A stretch of 42,126 bases of DNA from Chitinophagaceae bacterium. Its GTDB lineage: Bacteria; Bacteroidota; Bacteroidia; Chitinophagales; Chitinophagaceae. Positions 17,386 to 27,898 of the stretch are shown in pieces. A program made the position numbers and the translations under genes. Location of the stretch: contig JAJTFY010000042.1 in assembly GCA_021299175.1 (NCBI GenBank), forward strand, positions 1-42,126, written 5' to 3'. The notes beneath the pieces are model-generated. The model was given only the letters and a program-made list of their open reading frames with translations, searched no databases and was not told the origin of the DNA. Numbering within the stretch: the first letter of the stretch is position 1; each line of letters starts with the position of its first letter.

Positions 17386-20300
17386 ATGAGAAAAACAAAA
17401 CTTCTTGCTTATGGCCTCATGGTTTCGGCCATCTTGCTACTTTCTGTTTCTGTTTCGGCACAAAAGAAAGTTTCGGGAACCGTGCTGGACGCAACCTCAA
17501 ATTCACCATTGGCTGGCGCAACCATTTCCTTGAAAAATGGGACTGGAACAAGCATCACCCGTTCAGACGGTAAGTTTGAGATTGCTGCACCCGCTGGGAA
17601 AACGGTATTGACGGTTTCTTTTGTTGGCTATCAGTCGCAGGATATTCCTGTTGGCGCCAATGAATCCAATCTAACCATTTCTATGACCAGGACTGGCGAT
17701 ATGGGAGAGGTGGTTGTAATTGGATATGGCACCAAGAAGAAAGTGGATTTGACCGGGGCTATTTCCACGGTTACTGCAAAAGATATCGAATCACGCCCTG
17801 TGGCCAATGCACAGCAGGCTTTACAGGGGTTGGTCCCCAACCTTAATATCTCCGTTTCAAATGCGGGTGGAGAGCCCGGGGGTGGAATGAACATGAGCAT
17901 TCGTGGTTTAAGTTCTTTCTCCGGAAGCACTGCTCCTTTTGTTCTGGTGGATAATATCCCCATGGACATCAACAGCATCAATCCGGCTGACATCGAGACC
18001 ATAACGGTGTTGAAGGATGCAGCATCTTCTGCTATCTATGGAGCACGCGCTGCTTATGGTGTCATTTTGATCACGACCAAATCTGGTAAAAGTGGCAAAG
18101 AAAAGATGAACGTTTCTTTGCAGACAAATGTGGCACTTTCAAGACCGGTTCAGTATCCAAGGTTGGTTGATCCCATGACCTTTGCTTTGGTGTCGAATGA
18201 CGCTGCCAAAAACATCGGAAATGCGCCCTGGTATAACCAAGATGCTTTGGATCGGTTGGCGAAAAATATTGCCAAACCTGGCAGTGCCCCCGAAATGTTT
18301 GGAACAGCCGATGGTCAGAACTGGAATATTGGCTCTATGGGACTGGGTGCCGCAGCTGTAACCGATTGGTATGATGTGCTTTTCAAAGATTTTTCTTCAC
18401 GACAGAAATACAACCTCAGCGTTTCCGGGGCAAGCGAAAAAATCGATTATTATTTATCTGGTGGATGGTATAAAGAGGATGGTTTGCTCCGCTACGGCAA
18501 CGAAAGCTTCAACCGCTATAATTTTGATGGCAAGGTCAATGCTCAGGCGACCAAATGGGCGAAGGTGGGCGTTCTTTTCAAATACAATTCAGGCCTGCAG
18601 GAATTTCCATGGCAGCAGGATCTGGGAAGGGGTAGGATTTATGACATGATGTCGAAACTTAAACCTACCATGCCTGCAAAATATCCCGGAACAGATATCT
18701 GGACGTTGGAGAGCAGGATTCTGGAATGGGGAGCACAGAGGGACAATACATTGAATACGCAGATGATCCTTGCACCAAGAATTACGCTGGAGCCAATCAA
18801 GGGCTGGGTCACCAATGTGGAATTCAACTATACCAATAGCAACAACCGCAGGGAGTTCATCTCCAAGAAATATCCCTGGATGAGGCCTAATGGAGAATTG
18901 CTTATGAGTGCACAAGTGGCTACCTCATATCGCCCAAGGTTGAGTACAGACAATTATATGTCGCCCAACATCTATTCAACCTATGCAAAAAGCTTCGGCA
19001 AGCATAACTTGTCTATTATGGCGGGCTATCAACAAGAAAAATTCAAATATTTCTCTATTAATGCAGATGCTTTGTATCTGTTGAGCGACAATGTACCTTC
19101 TGTCAATACTGCGGTAGGTACCAAGACAGTTGATGATTCACAAGGCCATTGGGCTACCCAAAGCGGATTCGGAAGATTGTTGTATGACTTTAGCGACAAA
19201 TATCTGCTGGAAGCCAACTTCCGTGCCGATGCTTCTTCCAGGTTTGAGCCCGGTAAACAATGGGGGTATTTCCCTTCTGTCTCAGCGGGCTGGGTGGCAT
19301 CCAAGGAGAAATTCTATCCATTGAAAGACGTGGTCAATTACATGAAAATCAGGGGCTCATTGGGCGAATTGGGCAACCAAAGCGTATCCAATTACCTGTA
19401 TATCCCTACCATGGGAATCGGTCAAACGTCCTATCTCTTTAGCGGACAACGTTTATGGACTGTAGGTGCACCAAATATCTCGAGTGTGAATCTAAGTTGG
19501 GAAAAAGTAAGAACACTTGATTTTGGTGCAGATCTTGCTTTTTTCAAGAGAAGATTGTCCGTAACCTATGACTGGTACCAATCTTTCACTACGGATCTTG
19601 TAGGTCCGGGCGCTGCTGTACCTGCATTGCTGGGTACGGCTGTACCCAGAGAGAACTCCGGTGAGATCAGGACAAGGGGTTTTGATCTGGAATTCAAGTG
19701 GAAGGATCGAATTGGCGAAGTCTATTTTGAGATCGGTGGTAACCTTGCCAACAACATAAGCCAGGTCATGTCCTATAATAACCCTACACAAATCCTGAGC
19801 ACTTTTAGAAAAGGTCAGATACTGGGTGAACTATGGGGCTATAAAACCGATGGGCTTTTCCAAACGGCTGAAGAGATCACCAAATGGCCAAATCAATCAT
19901 TTTTATGGTCTGGAAGATGGAATACAGGTGACCTGAAATACTTGGATCTTGATAACAATGGGGTTATCAATAATGGGAAAAATACAGTCGCCGATCCAGG
20001 AGATATGCGCGTTGTAGGCAATGAGAGACCCCAATATCTTTATGGGTTTAACGGTAATGTTTCATGGAAGGGGCTGGAGTTGTCCTTTTTCTTCCAGGGT
20101 GTAGGTAAGCAAGATCTCTTCATTACTGAGATCGTGAATGGAAACGTATTCAGGGGACCTGCCAATGGACCACTTCACATGATGGTTTATACCCAGCATC
20201 TTGATTACTGGAGAGATGCATCAAGCCCATTGGGTGCAAATCCTAACGCTTACTATGCGAAACCTTACTCTGTGTTTGACGGTGACAACAGTAAGAATTA

Positions 20301-20559
20301 CGGAAGACCGGTTGATCGGTATTTGCCAAGCGGAGCCTACTGCAGACTTAAAAATCTGCGGTTGGGGTATACCATTCCTCAAAAAATAATCAACAAAGTG
20401 CAGATCAAGGGGGCTAATATTTATTTTTCTGGCGAAAACCTTTTCATTATCAACAAATTCAAATTGCTTGATCCCGAACAAACAGCAGGTAGCGCAGGTG
20501 ACGGAAGAATCTATCCCTTGTCAAAGGCCTTCTCTCTTGGATTGAATGTCAACTTCTAA
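17386..20559 (+). CDS. SusC/RagA family TonB-linked outer membrane protein
   Basis: KKVSGTVLDATSNSPLAGATISLKNG (carboxypeptidase-regulatory-like), VVVIGYGTKKKVDLTGAISTV, NPADIETITVLKDAASSAIYGARAAYGVILITTK. Confidence 0.96.
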   Translation: MRKTKLLAYGLMVSAILLLSVSVSAQKKVSGTVLDATSNSPLAGATISLKNGTGTSITRSDGKFEIAAPAGKTVLTVSFVGYQSQDIPVGANESNLTISMTRTGDMGEVVVIGYGTKKKVDLTGAISTVTAKDIESRPVANAQQALQGLVPNLNISVSNAGGEPGGGMNMSIRGLSSFSGSTAPFVLVDNIPMDINSINPADIETITVLKDAASSAIYGARAAYGVILITTKSGKSGKEKMNVSLQTNVALSRPVQYPRLVDPMTFALVSNDAAKNIGNAPWYNQDALDRLAKNIAKPGSAPEMFGTADGQNWNIGSMGLGAAAVTDWYDVLFKDFSSRQKYNLSVSGASEKIDYYLSGGWYKEDGLLRYGNESFNRYNFDGKVNAQATKWAKVGVLFKYNSGLQEFPWQQDLGRGRIYDMMSKLKPTMPAKYPGTDIWTLESRILEWGAQRDNTLNTQMILAPRITLEPIKGWVTNVEFNYTNSNNRREFISKKYPWMRPNGELLMSAQVATSYRPRLSTDNYMSPNIYSTYAKSFGKHNLSIMAGYQQEKFKYFSINADALYLLSDNVPSVNTAVGTKTVDDSQGHWATQSGFGRLLYDFSDKYLLEANFRADASSRFEPGKQWGYFPSVSAGWVASKEKFYPLKDVVNYMKIRGSLGELGNQSVSNYLYIPTMGIGQTSYLFSGQRLWTVGAPNISSVNLSWEKVRTLDFGADLAFFKRRLSVTYDWYQSFTTDLVGPGAAVPALLGTAVPRENSGEIRTRGFDLEFKWKDRIGEVYFEIGGNLANNISQVMSYNNPTQILSTFRKGQILGELWGYKTDGLFQTAEEITKWPNQSFLWSGRWNTGDLKYLDLDNNGVINNGKNTVADPGDMRVVGNERPQYLYGFNGNVSWKGLELSFFFQGVGKQDLFITEIVNGNVFRGPANGPLHMMVYTQHLDYWRDASSPLGANPNAYYAKPYSVFDGDNSKNYGRPVDRYLPSGAYCRLKNLRLGYTIPQKIINKVQIKGANIYFSGENLFIINKFKLLDPEQTAGSAGDGRIYPLSKAFSLGLNVNF

Positions 20560-20569
20560 AAAAACAGAT

Positions 20570-22294
20570 ATGAAAAAAATATATTTAATTCTATTCCTTT
20601 TCGTTGGGCTTGGAGCTGGCCTTTCTTCATGCAAGAAAGATTTTCTCAACCTGACGCCACTTGACCAAATTTCAGATCCTGAATTCTGGAAAACCGATTC
20701 TGATCTCGAGCTATACATGAATGGACTGTATAATGTTCTGCCCGGATGGAATCTCTCCGGATCCGGTGGCCATCCATTGCTTGATGCAGGAACGGACATG
20801 GCCATAACCGTCGGTTTGTTTTTAGGTGAAAAAAACCGTCTTGATGGTGCCATCAACATCCCTTCAAGCGGAGGAGGGTGGAGTTGGACCAACGTTCGTA
20901 ATGTGAATTATTTCCTGGCAAACAGCGATCGTGTCAAAACGGGAGCCCTAAAAGACCATTATACTGGGGAAGCATACTTTTTCAGGGCTTTCAACTACTT
21001 TAATTTGTTGAAGCAATTTGGTGATCTTCCTATTGTAAAGACTCCTTTGACTGTGAAGGATGAGGCCGCATTGTATGGTCCCCGCAGTTCCAGAACAGAA
21101 GTCGTGAATTTCATCCTGAGTGACCTAGACCTTGCAGTGACAAAACTGAAGAAAAAGTCTGAAGTACCGGCACAACGGATAAGCCGCGATGTGGCTTTGT
21201 TGTTAAAATCCAGGGTAGCACTTTATGAAGGTACCTGGGAAAAGTACCATCAAAATGATGCATTCAAAGGAACGACGGATGGTAAGGCATTTCTTACCGC
21301 AGCTGCCAATGCTGCAAAAGCAGTAATGGATGGGGCAATCTATAGGTTGACCACAGGCAATACGAATCAAGTGTATTATGAGCTTTTTAATCAGGTGAAC
21401 CTGCTTTCAAATTCTGAAGTCATGCTTTGGAGGGGTTACACTTTTGCATTCGGTAGCAATGCACTTCAGACCTGGCCCAATGGATCTGGTTTTACCCAGG
21501 ATATGGTCAACCTTTACCTGTGTACTGATGGATTGCCCATAGGCGTAAGTCCGCTGTATCGTGGTGATAAGGATATAAGAAATGTAGTCATGAACCGCGA
21601 TCCAAGGTTTGTTCAAACGGTCATGAACCCAGGGGACCCTGTCACGATCAATTTAAAAAATGACACTACCAAGTATCTGCTCCCTTTGTTGGGAGGTGCA
21701 CAGACGGGTCCCACTGGATATGAATCACAGAAATGGCGCCGTCCACAGTTTGACCCTACAACAAACGGATTTAGTGGAGAAGTACCGTACATTATTTTTA
21801 GATATGCGGAAGCCTTACTCAATTATGCTGAAGCAAAAGCCGAATTGGGAGAATTGACCCAGGCTGATGTTAATTTGACGATCAACATGCTGAGGGCGAG
21901 GGTTGGCATGCCCAATATGAATATTGCCTCTATTCGCACTGATCCCAACTGGCCGGATTATGGTTATACGTTGAGTAATACGCTGAAGGAGATCAGAAGA
22001 GAACGCACCGTTGAGTTGATGGCGGAAGGCTTTCGACGGGATGATATCATGCGTTGGGCTGCACATAAGTTGATTATTGGTAAAAGACCCAAGGGTGCTT
22101 TTTATTCAGATGAATTAAAAAAAGCATTTCCAAATTTGCCTGTAGATGCTGCGAATTTTCTTGATCCATACAGGACTTCGCTTGTTGGAGCTGGAAGTAC
22201 CTGGGGATTCGATCCTGCTAAGCATTATCTTTTGCCCATTCCGATCAACGAGATGACTTTGAATCCAGCCATTAAACAAAATCCTGGATATTAA
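20570..22294 (+). CDS. RagB/SusD family nutrient-uptake lipoprotein
   Basis: Lipoprotein signal LGAGLSSCKKDFLNLTPLDQISD; EAYFFRAFNYFNLLKQFGDLPIVKTPL; IFRYAEALLNYAEAKAELGELTQADVNLTINMLRARVGMPN; C-terminal KHYLLPIPINEMTLNPAIKQNPGY. Confidence 0.95.
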   Translation: MKKIYLILFLFVGLGAGLSSCKKDFLNLTPLDQISDPEFWKTDSDLELYMNGLYNVLPGWNLSGSGGHPLLDAGTDMAITVGLFLGEKNRLDGAINIPSSGGGWSWTNVRNVNYFLANSDRVKTGALKDHYTGEAYFFRAFNYFNLLKQFGDLPIVKTPLTVKDEAALYGPRSSRTEVVNFILSDLDLAVTKLKKKSEVPAQRISRDVALLLKSRVALYEGTWEKYHQNDAFKGTTDGKAFLTAAANAAKAVMDGAIYRLTTGNTNQVYYELFNQVNLLSNSEVMLWRGYTFAFGSNALQTWPNGSGFTQDMVNLYLCTDGLPIGVSPLYRGDKDIRNVVMNRDPRFVQTVMNPGDPVTINLKNDTTKYLLPLLGGAQTGPTGYESQKWRRPQFDPTTNGFSGEVPYIIFRYAEALLNYAEAKAELGELTQADVNLTINMLRARVGMPNMNIASIRTDPNWPDYGYTLSNTLKEIRRERTVELMAEGFRRDDIMRWAAHKLIIGKRPKGAFYSDELKKAFPNLPVDAANFLDPYRTSLVGAGSTWGFDPAKHYLLPIPINEMTLNPAIKQNPGY

Positions 22295-22336
22295 GCCGCG
22301 TCCATTGTTATTTATTCATTGAGTGCGCAGCTCATA

Positions 22337-22382
22337 CATCACCGCCTGATTCCAAAAATCATTCAGGCGGTGATGTTTTTTT
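22337..22382 (+). terminator. Strong rho-independent terminator after susD
   Basis: Perfect 13-bp stem catcaccgcctga / tcaggcggtgatg followed by TTTTTTT. Confidence 0.85.
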
Positions 22383-22504
22383 ATAAATGAGTTGGCAACA
22401 GCCATATGTTTTGCACCATTTCATTAAGGAAAGAGTGTATCTTTCCGTTAAGGTGAGTTTGGGTAAATTGTCTCCACAACTCCATCCATGTCAAGGAAGA
22501 CAAG

Positions 22505-23314
22505 TTGCCCTTTTTTTATCCTCATCTGCATCGACATGTTGAAATCCAAATCACCTGGATTCTTGCTGGTAAGGGGACGCTTGTCATTGGGAACAACATG
22601 AAGCCATTTCAATCGGGTGACTTGTTTGTGATTGGAGCAAATCAGCCTCATTTGTTCAAAAGCGATCCTTCGTCCTTTGAGTCAAACAACCAAGATAAGG
22701 TCCATTCCCTGAATATATTCTTCAATCCAGATGGATTCATGTCAAGCCTGCTCTTGTTACCTGAAATGTACAGCATTAAAAAGTTGATCAAATCAAGTGA
22801 TTTCGGCATCAAGGCTTCTGAAAAAGACTCATCCAAATTATTTGAATATTTTGTCAAGGTCAGGGATAATGCAGATGGCTTCCTGCTTGCCTATTTTATT
22901 GAAATGCTCCAGGCAATGGCCAACATGGTTCAATGGGAATATTTTTCAACAGAATCGTTTGAGCACATGTTTACGGATTCAGACGGGTTGAAAATGAATG
23001 ATATTTTTCGTTACACCATGGATCATTTCAAAAAAGAAATTTCTCTGGATCAGATTGCAGCCATTGCACATTTAACGCCCCAGTCTTTTTGTCGTTATTT
23101 TAAAAAACATACTTCCAAAACCTATACCCATTTTGTAAATGAACTGCGGATCAATGAAGCATGTAAGCTGTTGATGGAAAGAAAATATGTTTCCATTGGG
23201 AATGTTGCGCATCAGTGCGGTTTTAACAGTGTGATTTCGTTTAACCGTGTATTTAAAAGCATCATCTCCAAAACCCCAAGAGAGTTTATAAAAACCCATG
23301 AAAAAAAGGATTGA
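22505..23314 (+). CDS. AraC family transcriptional regulator (cupin + HTH); 5' end uncertain, possible frameshift
   Basis: PFFYPHLHRHVEIQITWILAGKGTLVIGNNMKPFQSGDLFVIGANQPHLF; HTH ISLDQIAAIAHLTPQSFCRYFKKHTSKTYTHFVNELRINEACKLL...CGFNSVISFNRVFKSIISKTPREF. In-frame homologous-looking sequence continues upstream of the only start (TTG). Confidence 0.85.
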   Translation: MPFFYPHLHRHVEIQITWILAGKGTLVIGNNMKPFQSGDLFVIGANQPHLFKSDPSSFESNNQDKVHSLNIFFNPDGFMSSLLLLPEMYSIKKLIKSSDFGIKASEKDSSKLFEYFVKVRDNADGFLLAYFIEMLQAMANMVQWEYFSTESFEHMFTDSDGLKMNDIFRYTMDHFKKEISLDQIAAIAHLTPQSFCRYFKKHTSKTYTHFVNELRINEACKLLMERKYVSIGNVAHQCGFNSVISFNRVFKSIISKTPREFIKTHEKKD

Positions 23315-23366
23315 TTTTCATCAAAAAGCAATACTTATCTTATGATAAATTTCAAAGAACATAATT

Positions 23367-24953
23367 ATGGCATCCTTTCCCAGTATTTTTAATGATGTTA
23401 TAGGACCTGTGATGAGGGGTCCTTCTAGCTCGCATTGTGCCGCCTCTTTGAGAATTGGAAGGCTGTGCAGGGATTTAATGGGAGGTTCAATTGGTCATGT
23501 CCTGATTGAATTCGATCCCAATGGATCCCTTGCAACTACCCATAAGAGCCAGGGTTCAGACATGGGTTTGTTTGGTGGATTTTTGGGTTGGGAAGCATAT
23601 GACGAGCGATTGCCCGAATCAGAGAGATACCTTGATACAGAAGGAATTAAAGTTGAAATTGAAATTCATGATATAGGTGCTGATCACCCCAATACCTATA
23701 AACTTACCATGAGCAACAAAGATGAATGCCATCGCATGACTGCGATTTCAACTGGCGGGGGGATGATTGAGGTAATTGAAATTGATAACTGTAAAGTCTC
23801 ACTTGCAGGAGATTATTATGAAACACTTATCTATTGCGACGCTGCGAACCATCTTATTCCCTATCTTAAAAATACAGTTGCGTATGATGAAATCATATGG
23901 CATGAAACCAATGATGAGGGGCTTGGCTTTCTTGAAATAAAGGCCCAACAATTCCTGGATGAAAATATTGTACAGGAAATTTTGGCAATGAATGGAGTAA
24001 GGTACATGAAGAAATTATCTCCTGTCCTTCCGGTCTTATCCAGAAACAATCTTGAGGTCCCGTTTATTACCAGTGAGGAAATGCTTGCTTATAACGCAGA
24101 CAAAAATCTGCCGTTATGGGAATTGGCCGTTGACTATGAAAGTGTAAGGGGAAATATTTCGCACGATGAAGTCTTTGAAAAAATGCAATCAATTGTGCGC
24201 ATCATGCGGAATGCGATTCAGACAGGCTTAGAAGGAACCAGCTATCATGACAGGATCCTGGGCAGTCAGTCTGTTCAATTAAAGCATCAGATGGACAATA
24301 AGCGGCTGATGGGTGGTGATGTGAACAACACGATAATCATGTATGTCTCTGCCATCATGGAAGTCAAGAGCTCTATGGGCGTCATTGTGGCTGCACCCAC
24401 TGCCGGTTCCTGTGGAGCTTTGCCGGGCGCAGTGATTGGAATGGCAACTTCATTGGATTTACCCGAGGAAGAAATGGTAAAGGCCATGCTTGCTGCCGGC
24501 TTGATTGGTGTATTTGTTGCAGCGCATGCCACATTTGCGGCAGAGGTTGGAGGATGCATGGCAGAATGTGGTTCAGGTTCAGGAATGGCCGCGGCTGCAT
24601 TGGTTGGTATGGCCAATGGTACTTTAGCGCAATCCCTTGCTGCGGCATCCCTGGCTTTGCAGAACGTATTGGGATTGATCTGTGACCCCATCGGAAACAG
24701 GGTAGAAGCACCTTGTTTGGGTAGAAATGTAATGGCAGCAACCAATGCAGTTTCCTGCGCCAACATGGCCCTGTCTGACTATAACCATCTCATCCCATTG
24801 GATGAAGTAATCGAAACCATGCAAAAAGTTGGCAACGAAATTCATCATACCCTTCGTTGCACAAACCTTGGTGGTCTTTCCATTACCAAGGCAGCAAAAG
24901 ATATTGAGCAACAATTGGAAAATCAGGACCAATCATTTTTCAAAATTTGTTAA
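23367..24953 (+). CDS. sdaA: L-serine ammonia-lyase family (iron-sulfur L-serine dehydratase)
   Basis: IGPVMRGPSSSHCAASLRIGRLCR; SSMGVIVAAPTAGSCGALPGAVIG; EVGGCMAECGSGSGMAAAALV; NVLGLICDPIGNRVEAPCLGRNVMAATNAVSCANMAL; C-terminal residue is Cys. Confidence 0.9.
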   Translation: MASFPSIFNDVIGPVMRGPSSSHCAASLRIGRLCRDLMGGSIGHVLIEFDPNGSLATTHKSQGSDMGLFGGFLGWEAYDERLPESERYLDTEGIKVEIEIHDIGADHPNTYKLTMSNKDECHRMTAISTGGGMIEVIEIDNCKVSLAGDYYETLIYCDAANHLIPYLKNTVAYDEIIWHETNDEGLGFLEIKAQQFLDENIVQEILAMNGVRYMKKLSPVLPVLSRNNLEVPFITSEEMLAYNADKNLPLWELAVDYESVRGNISHDEVFEKMQSIVRIMRNAIQTGLEGTSYHDRILGSQSVQLKHQMDNKRLMGGDVNNTIIMYVSAIMEVKSSMGVIVAAPTAGSCGALPGAVIGMATSLDLPEEEMVKAMLAAGLIGVFVAAHATFAAEVGGCMAECGSGSGMAAAALVGMANGTLAQSLAAASLALQNVLGLICDPIGNRVEAPCLGRNVMAATNAVSCANMALSDYNHLIPLDEVIETMQKVGNEIHHTLRCTNLGGLSITKAAKDIEQQLENQDQSFFKIC

Positions 24954-24959
24954 AGAAAT

Positions 24960-26348
24960 ATGTTTGACAAGAAAGTATATCTGGAAAGAAGGGAACAATT
25001 AAAGCGGTCGGTTGGTAGTGGCCTGATTTTATTTTTGGGCAACGAAGAGAGCAGCATGAATTACAAGGATAATCTTTATCCTTTCAGACAGGATAGCAGT
25101 TTCTTGTATTTCTTTGGAATTGACAGGCCAGCTTTGGTAGGGGTCATTGATATCGATAATGACAGTGAAATTATTTTTGGAGATGATTTTACAACCGAAG
25201 AAATGATCTGGACCGGGTATCGCGAACCCTTGCATCTGCTTTCAGGCAGCATTGGAATTTCAATCGTCAAACCCAAAAAAGATCTGTGGTCTTTTATACG
25301 ATTGGCAAACGACCACAAAAAGAAAATACATTTTTTGCCACCCTACAGGCCCGAGCAGCATGAATTATTGGCAGACCTATTGGGTGTTGAAGTTGGATCA
25401 CTGCAAGGAATGCATTCAGTCAGTTTGATCAAGGCAATTGTTGCCCAGCGGTCGCATAAATCACCTGGTGAACTTGAGGAAATCAATCGTGCAGTAAATA
25501 CCACCGCTGGTATGCAAACTGCAGCGATTAGCATGGCAAAAGCAGGGATGACTGAAGCACAAATTGCAGGGAAAATGCAGGAAATAGCCATTGGCGCAGG
25601 TGGCAATCTTTCTTTCCCCACCATTCTTACGCAACAGGGTCAAATTCTTCACAACGGGTATAGCCATTCCCCATTGACAGAGGGAAACCTCGTTCTGTCT
25701 GATTGTGGTGCTGAAACAGGAATGCACTATGCAGGGGACCTTACCAGAACATTTCCAGTCAGTGGAACATTCTCTGCTGCACAAAGGGATATCTATGAAA
25801 TCGTATTTCGTGCACATGAGTCTGCTGTTGCGTTGCTGCAACCAGGCAAACCATTCAGGGATATTCATTTGCATGCCTGTGAAAAATTGACGGAAGGATT
25901 ACAGCAATTAGGAGTGATGAAAGGGGATGTTAAAGCCTCAGTTGCTCAAGGGGCACATGCACTTTTTTTCCCATGCGGCCTTGGTCATATGATGGGTCTA
26001 GACACGCATGATATGGAGAACCTGGGCGAGGAATATGTTGGCTACAATGAAGAAATAATAAAAAGCAAACAGTTTGGTTTGAAATCATTGCGTTTGGCCA
26101 AACCGCTGGAAGAAGGGTTTGTTGTTACGATAGAACCAGGCCTGTATTTTAATCCAGCACTTATCGATGAATGGGAAGCAAACAATCATTTGGGATCCTT
26201 TATCAATTATGACAAACTTAAAGCCTACAGGAATATGAATGGGATCAGGATTGAGGAAGATTTTGTCATTACGGAAAATGGCAGCAGATTGTTGGGGAAC
26301 CCATTGGCCAAAACGGCAAGTGAAATTGAAGCACTTCGGATAAAATAA
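24960..26348 (+). CDS. Xaa-Pro aminopeptidase (aminopeptidase P, M24)
   Basis: N-terminal AMP_N-like region (SSMNYKDNLYPFRQDSSFLYFFGIDRPALVGVI); LVLSDCGAETGMHYAGDLTRTFPVSG; GLGHMMGLDTHDME; VTIEPGLYF. Confidence 0.92.
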   Translation: MFDKKVYLERREQLKRSVGSGLILFLGNEESSMNYKDNLYPFRQDSSFLYFFGIDRPALVGVIDIDNDSEIIFGDDFTTEEMIWTGYREPLHLLSGSIGISIVKPKKDLWSFIRLANDHKKKIHFLPPYRPEQHELLADLLGVEVGSLQGMHSVSLIKAIVAQRSHKSPGELEEINRAVNTTAGMQTAAISMAKAGMTEAQIAGKMQEIAIGAGGNLSFPTILTQQGQILHNGYSHSPLTEGNLVLSDCGAETGMHYAGDLTRTFPVSGTFSAAQRDIYEIVFRAHESAVALLQPGKPFRDIHLHACEKLTEGLQQLGVMKGDVKASVAQGAHALFFPCGLGHMMGLDTHDMENLGEEYVGYNEEIIKSKQFGLKSLRLAKPLEEGFVVTIEPGLYFNPALIDEWEANNHLGSFINYDKLKAYRNMNGIRIEEDFVITENGSRLLGNPLAKTASEIEALRIK

Positions 26349-26434
26349 AAATCTGCTTTATGCCATTTGTTATATCCAATCATATTTTTCCCAAGCCCAA
26401 GGGCATCAAACATAATTTTGAATAAAAATCCCCA

Positions 26435-27847
26435 ATGAAATTTACCACTGTTTTTATTGCTGTAGCAGCAAGCTTTTTTTTGTTATCTGCGTATAACAAA
26501 AAGAGCACAAGTCAAAATGCTTCGCGCCAAAACAGTAAGCCCAATATTATTTTTATCCTTACAGACGATCAGCGTTGGGATGCACTTGGATTTGCTGGTA
26601 ATCCCATCATAAAAACACCGAACATTGACAAGCTTGCCGGTGCAGGAATTTATTTTAAGAATGCTTTTGCAACCACACCAATTTGTGCTGCAAGCCGTGC
26701 GTCATTGTTAACGGGTTTGTACGAGCGTACCCATGACTATACCTTCGGAAAGCTCCCATTGAGCAACGAATACATGCTGGAAAGTTATCCTTATCTGCTC
26801 CGAAAAGCAGGATACCAGACAGGGTTCGTAGGTAAGTTTGGTGTAAAAGTCAACAAAGGAATTGAAAAGGCCATGTTCAGCGTCAGTAAACAAACAGCAT
26901 GGCCATATATAAAAGAGATTGATGGCAAAAAAATACACTTGGCCGATATCAATGGTAATCACGCAATTAATTTTATACAATCAAATAAAGATCAGCCCTT
27001 TTGCCTCTCTCTTTCATTTTGGTCACCACATGCTGATGATGATTCAAAGCAACAATATTTCTGGCCTTCCTACTGTGACAGTTTGTATACGGGTACCCGT
27101 ATTCCCTTGCCATCAACTGCAGACCCTGCTTTTTTTAATGCATTGCCAACGTTTCTGCAAAAAACCATGAACCGTGACAGATGGTATTGGCGGTTTGATT
27201 CTTCTGAAAAATACCAGAGGATGGTGAAAGGATATTACAGGATGATCAGTGGTGTTGATAGTGTTATAGGACGTATAAGGGCCACATTGGAGGAACAGGG
27301 CCTAGCAGACAATACCATCATCATTTTTATGGGGGATAATGGATATTTTTTGGGAGACCGTGGCTATGCTGACAAATGGTTGATGTATGAACAATCCATT
27401 CGTGTCCCAATGATCATTTATGATCCGAGGCAACCGAAATCTGATCGGGGAAAAATCTATGATGAAATGGTGCTCAATGTAGATGTTACCCCTACCATAC
27501 TCAAACTCGCGGGTTTGGATATACCTGAGCGATACCAAGGGGAAAGCCTTACATCCTTTTATCAGGGAAGACCAAAGAAATGGAGAAAAGCTATTTTCTG
27601 TGAACACCGGTTGGAAGGCAACCCACTTTTATTGAAGACCGAATGTTACAGGGATGATACGTGGAAATTTATCCGATATGAAGATCATCCAACATATTAT
27701 GAATTGTACAATTTAAAAAAAGATATCAATGAGACCCATAACCTTGCTTTTGATAAAAAGTACAAGGATAGGGTTGGTTTTTATGCTCAACAATGTGATT
27801 CAGCAGCGGGTAAGTTATTGTCGCAAAGGGTGAGCCCTCTTCATTAA
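26435..27847 (+). CDS. Sulfatase (S1 family, Cys-type)
   Basis: KPNIIFILTDDQRWDALGFAGN...TPNIDKLAGAGIYFKNAFATTPICAASRASLLTG (CxASR motif); IIIFMGDNGYFLGDRGYADKW. Confidence 0.95.
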   Translation: MKFTTVFIAVAASFFLLSAYNKKSTSQNASRQNSKPNIIFILTDDQRWDALGFAGNPIIKTPNIDKLAGAGIYFKNAFATTPICAASRASLLTGLYERTHDYTFGKLPLSNEYMLESYPYLLRKAGYQTGFVGKFGVKVNKGIEKAMFSVSKQTAWPYIKEIDGKKIHLADINGNHAINFIQSNKDQPFCLSLSFWSPHADDDSKQQYFWPSYCDSLYTGTRIPLPSTADPAFFNALPTFLQKTMNRDRWYWRFDSSEKYQRMVKGYYRMISGVDSVIGRIRATLEEQGLADNTIIIFMGDNGYFLGDRGYADKWLMYEQSIRVPMIIYDPRQPKSDRGKIYDEMVLNVDVTPTILKLAGLDIPERYQGESLTSFYQGRPKKWRKAIFCEHRLEGNPLLLKTECYRDDTWKFIRYEDHPTYYELYNLKKDINETHNLAFDKKYKDRVGFYAQQCDSAAGKLLSQRVSPLH

Positions 27848-27898
27848 ATAGCCATGGTGTTTATTGGTCTTTATGTTAAGTCTTATTATAAAAACCAA

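Noticed and set aside
24287-24932. Long minus-strand ORFs (159, 119 and 102 aa) antisense to the serine dehydratase gene
   Set aside because: They lie wholly opposite a strongly supported CDS and their composition (Ala/Pro-rich or low-complexity Gln/Pro) is typical of shadow frames; no recognizable domain
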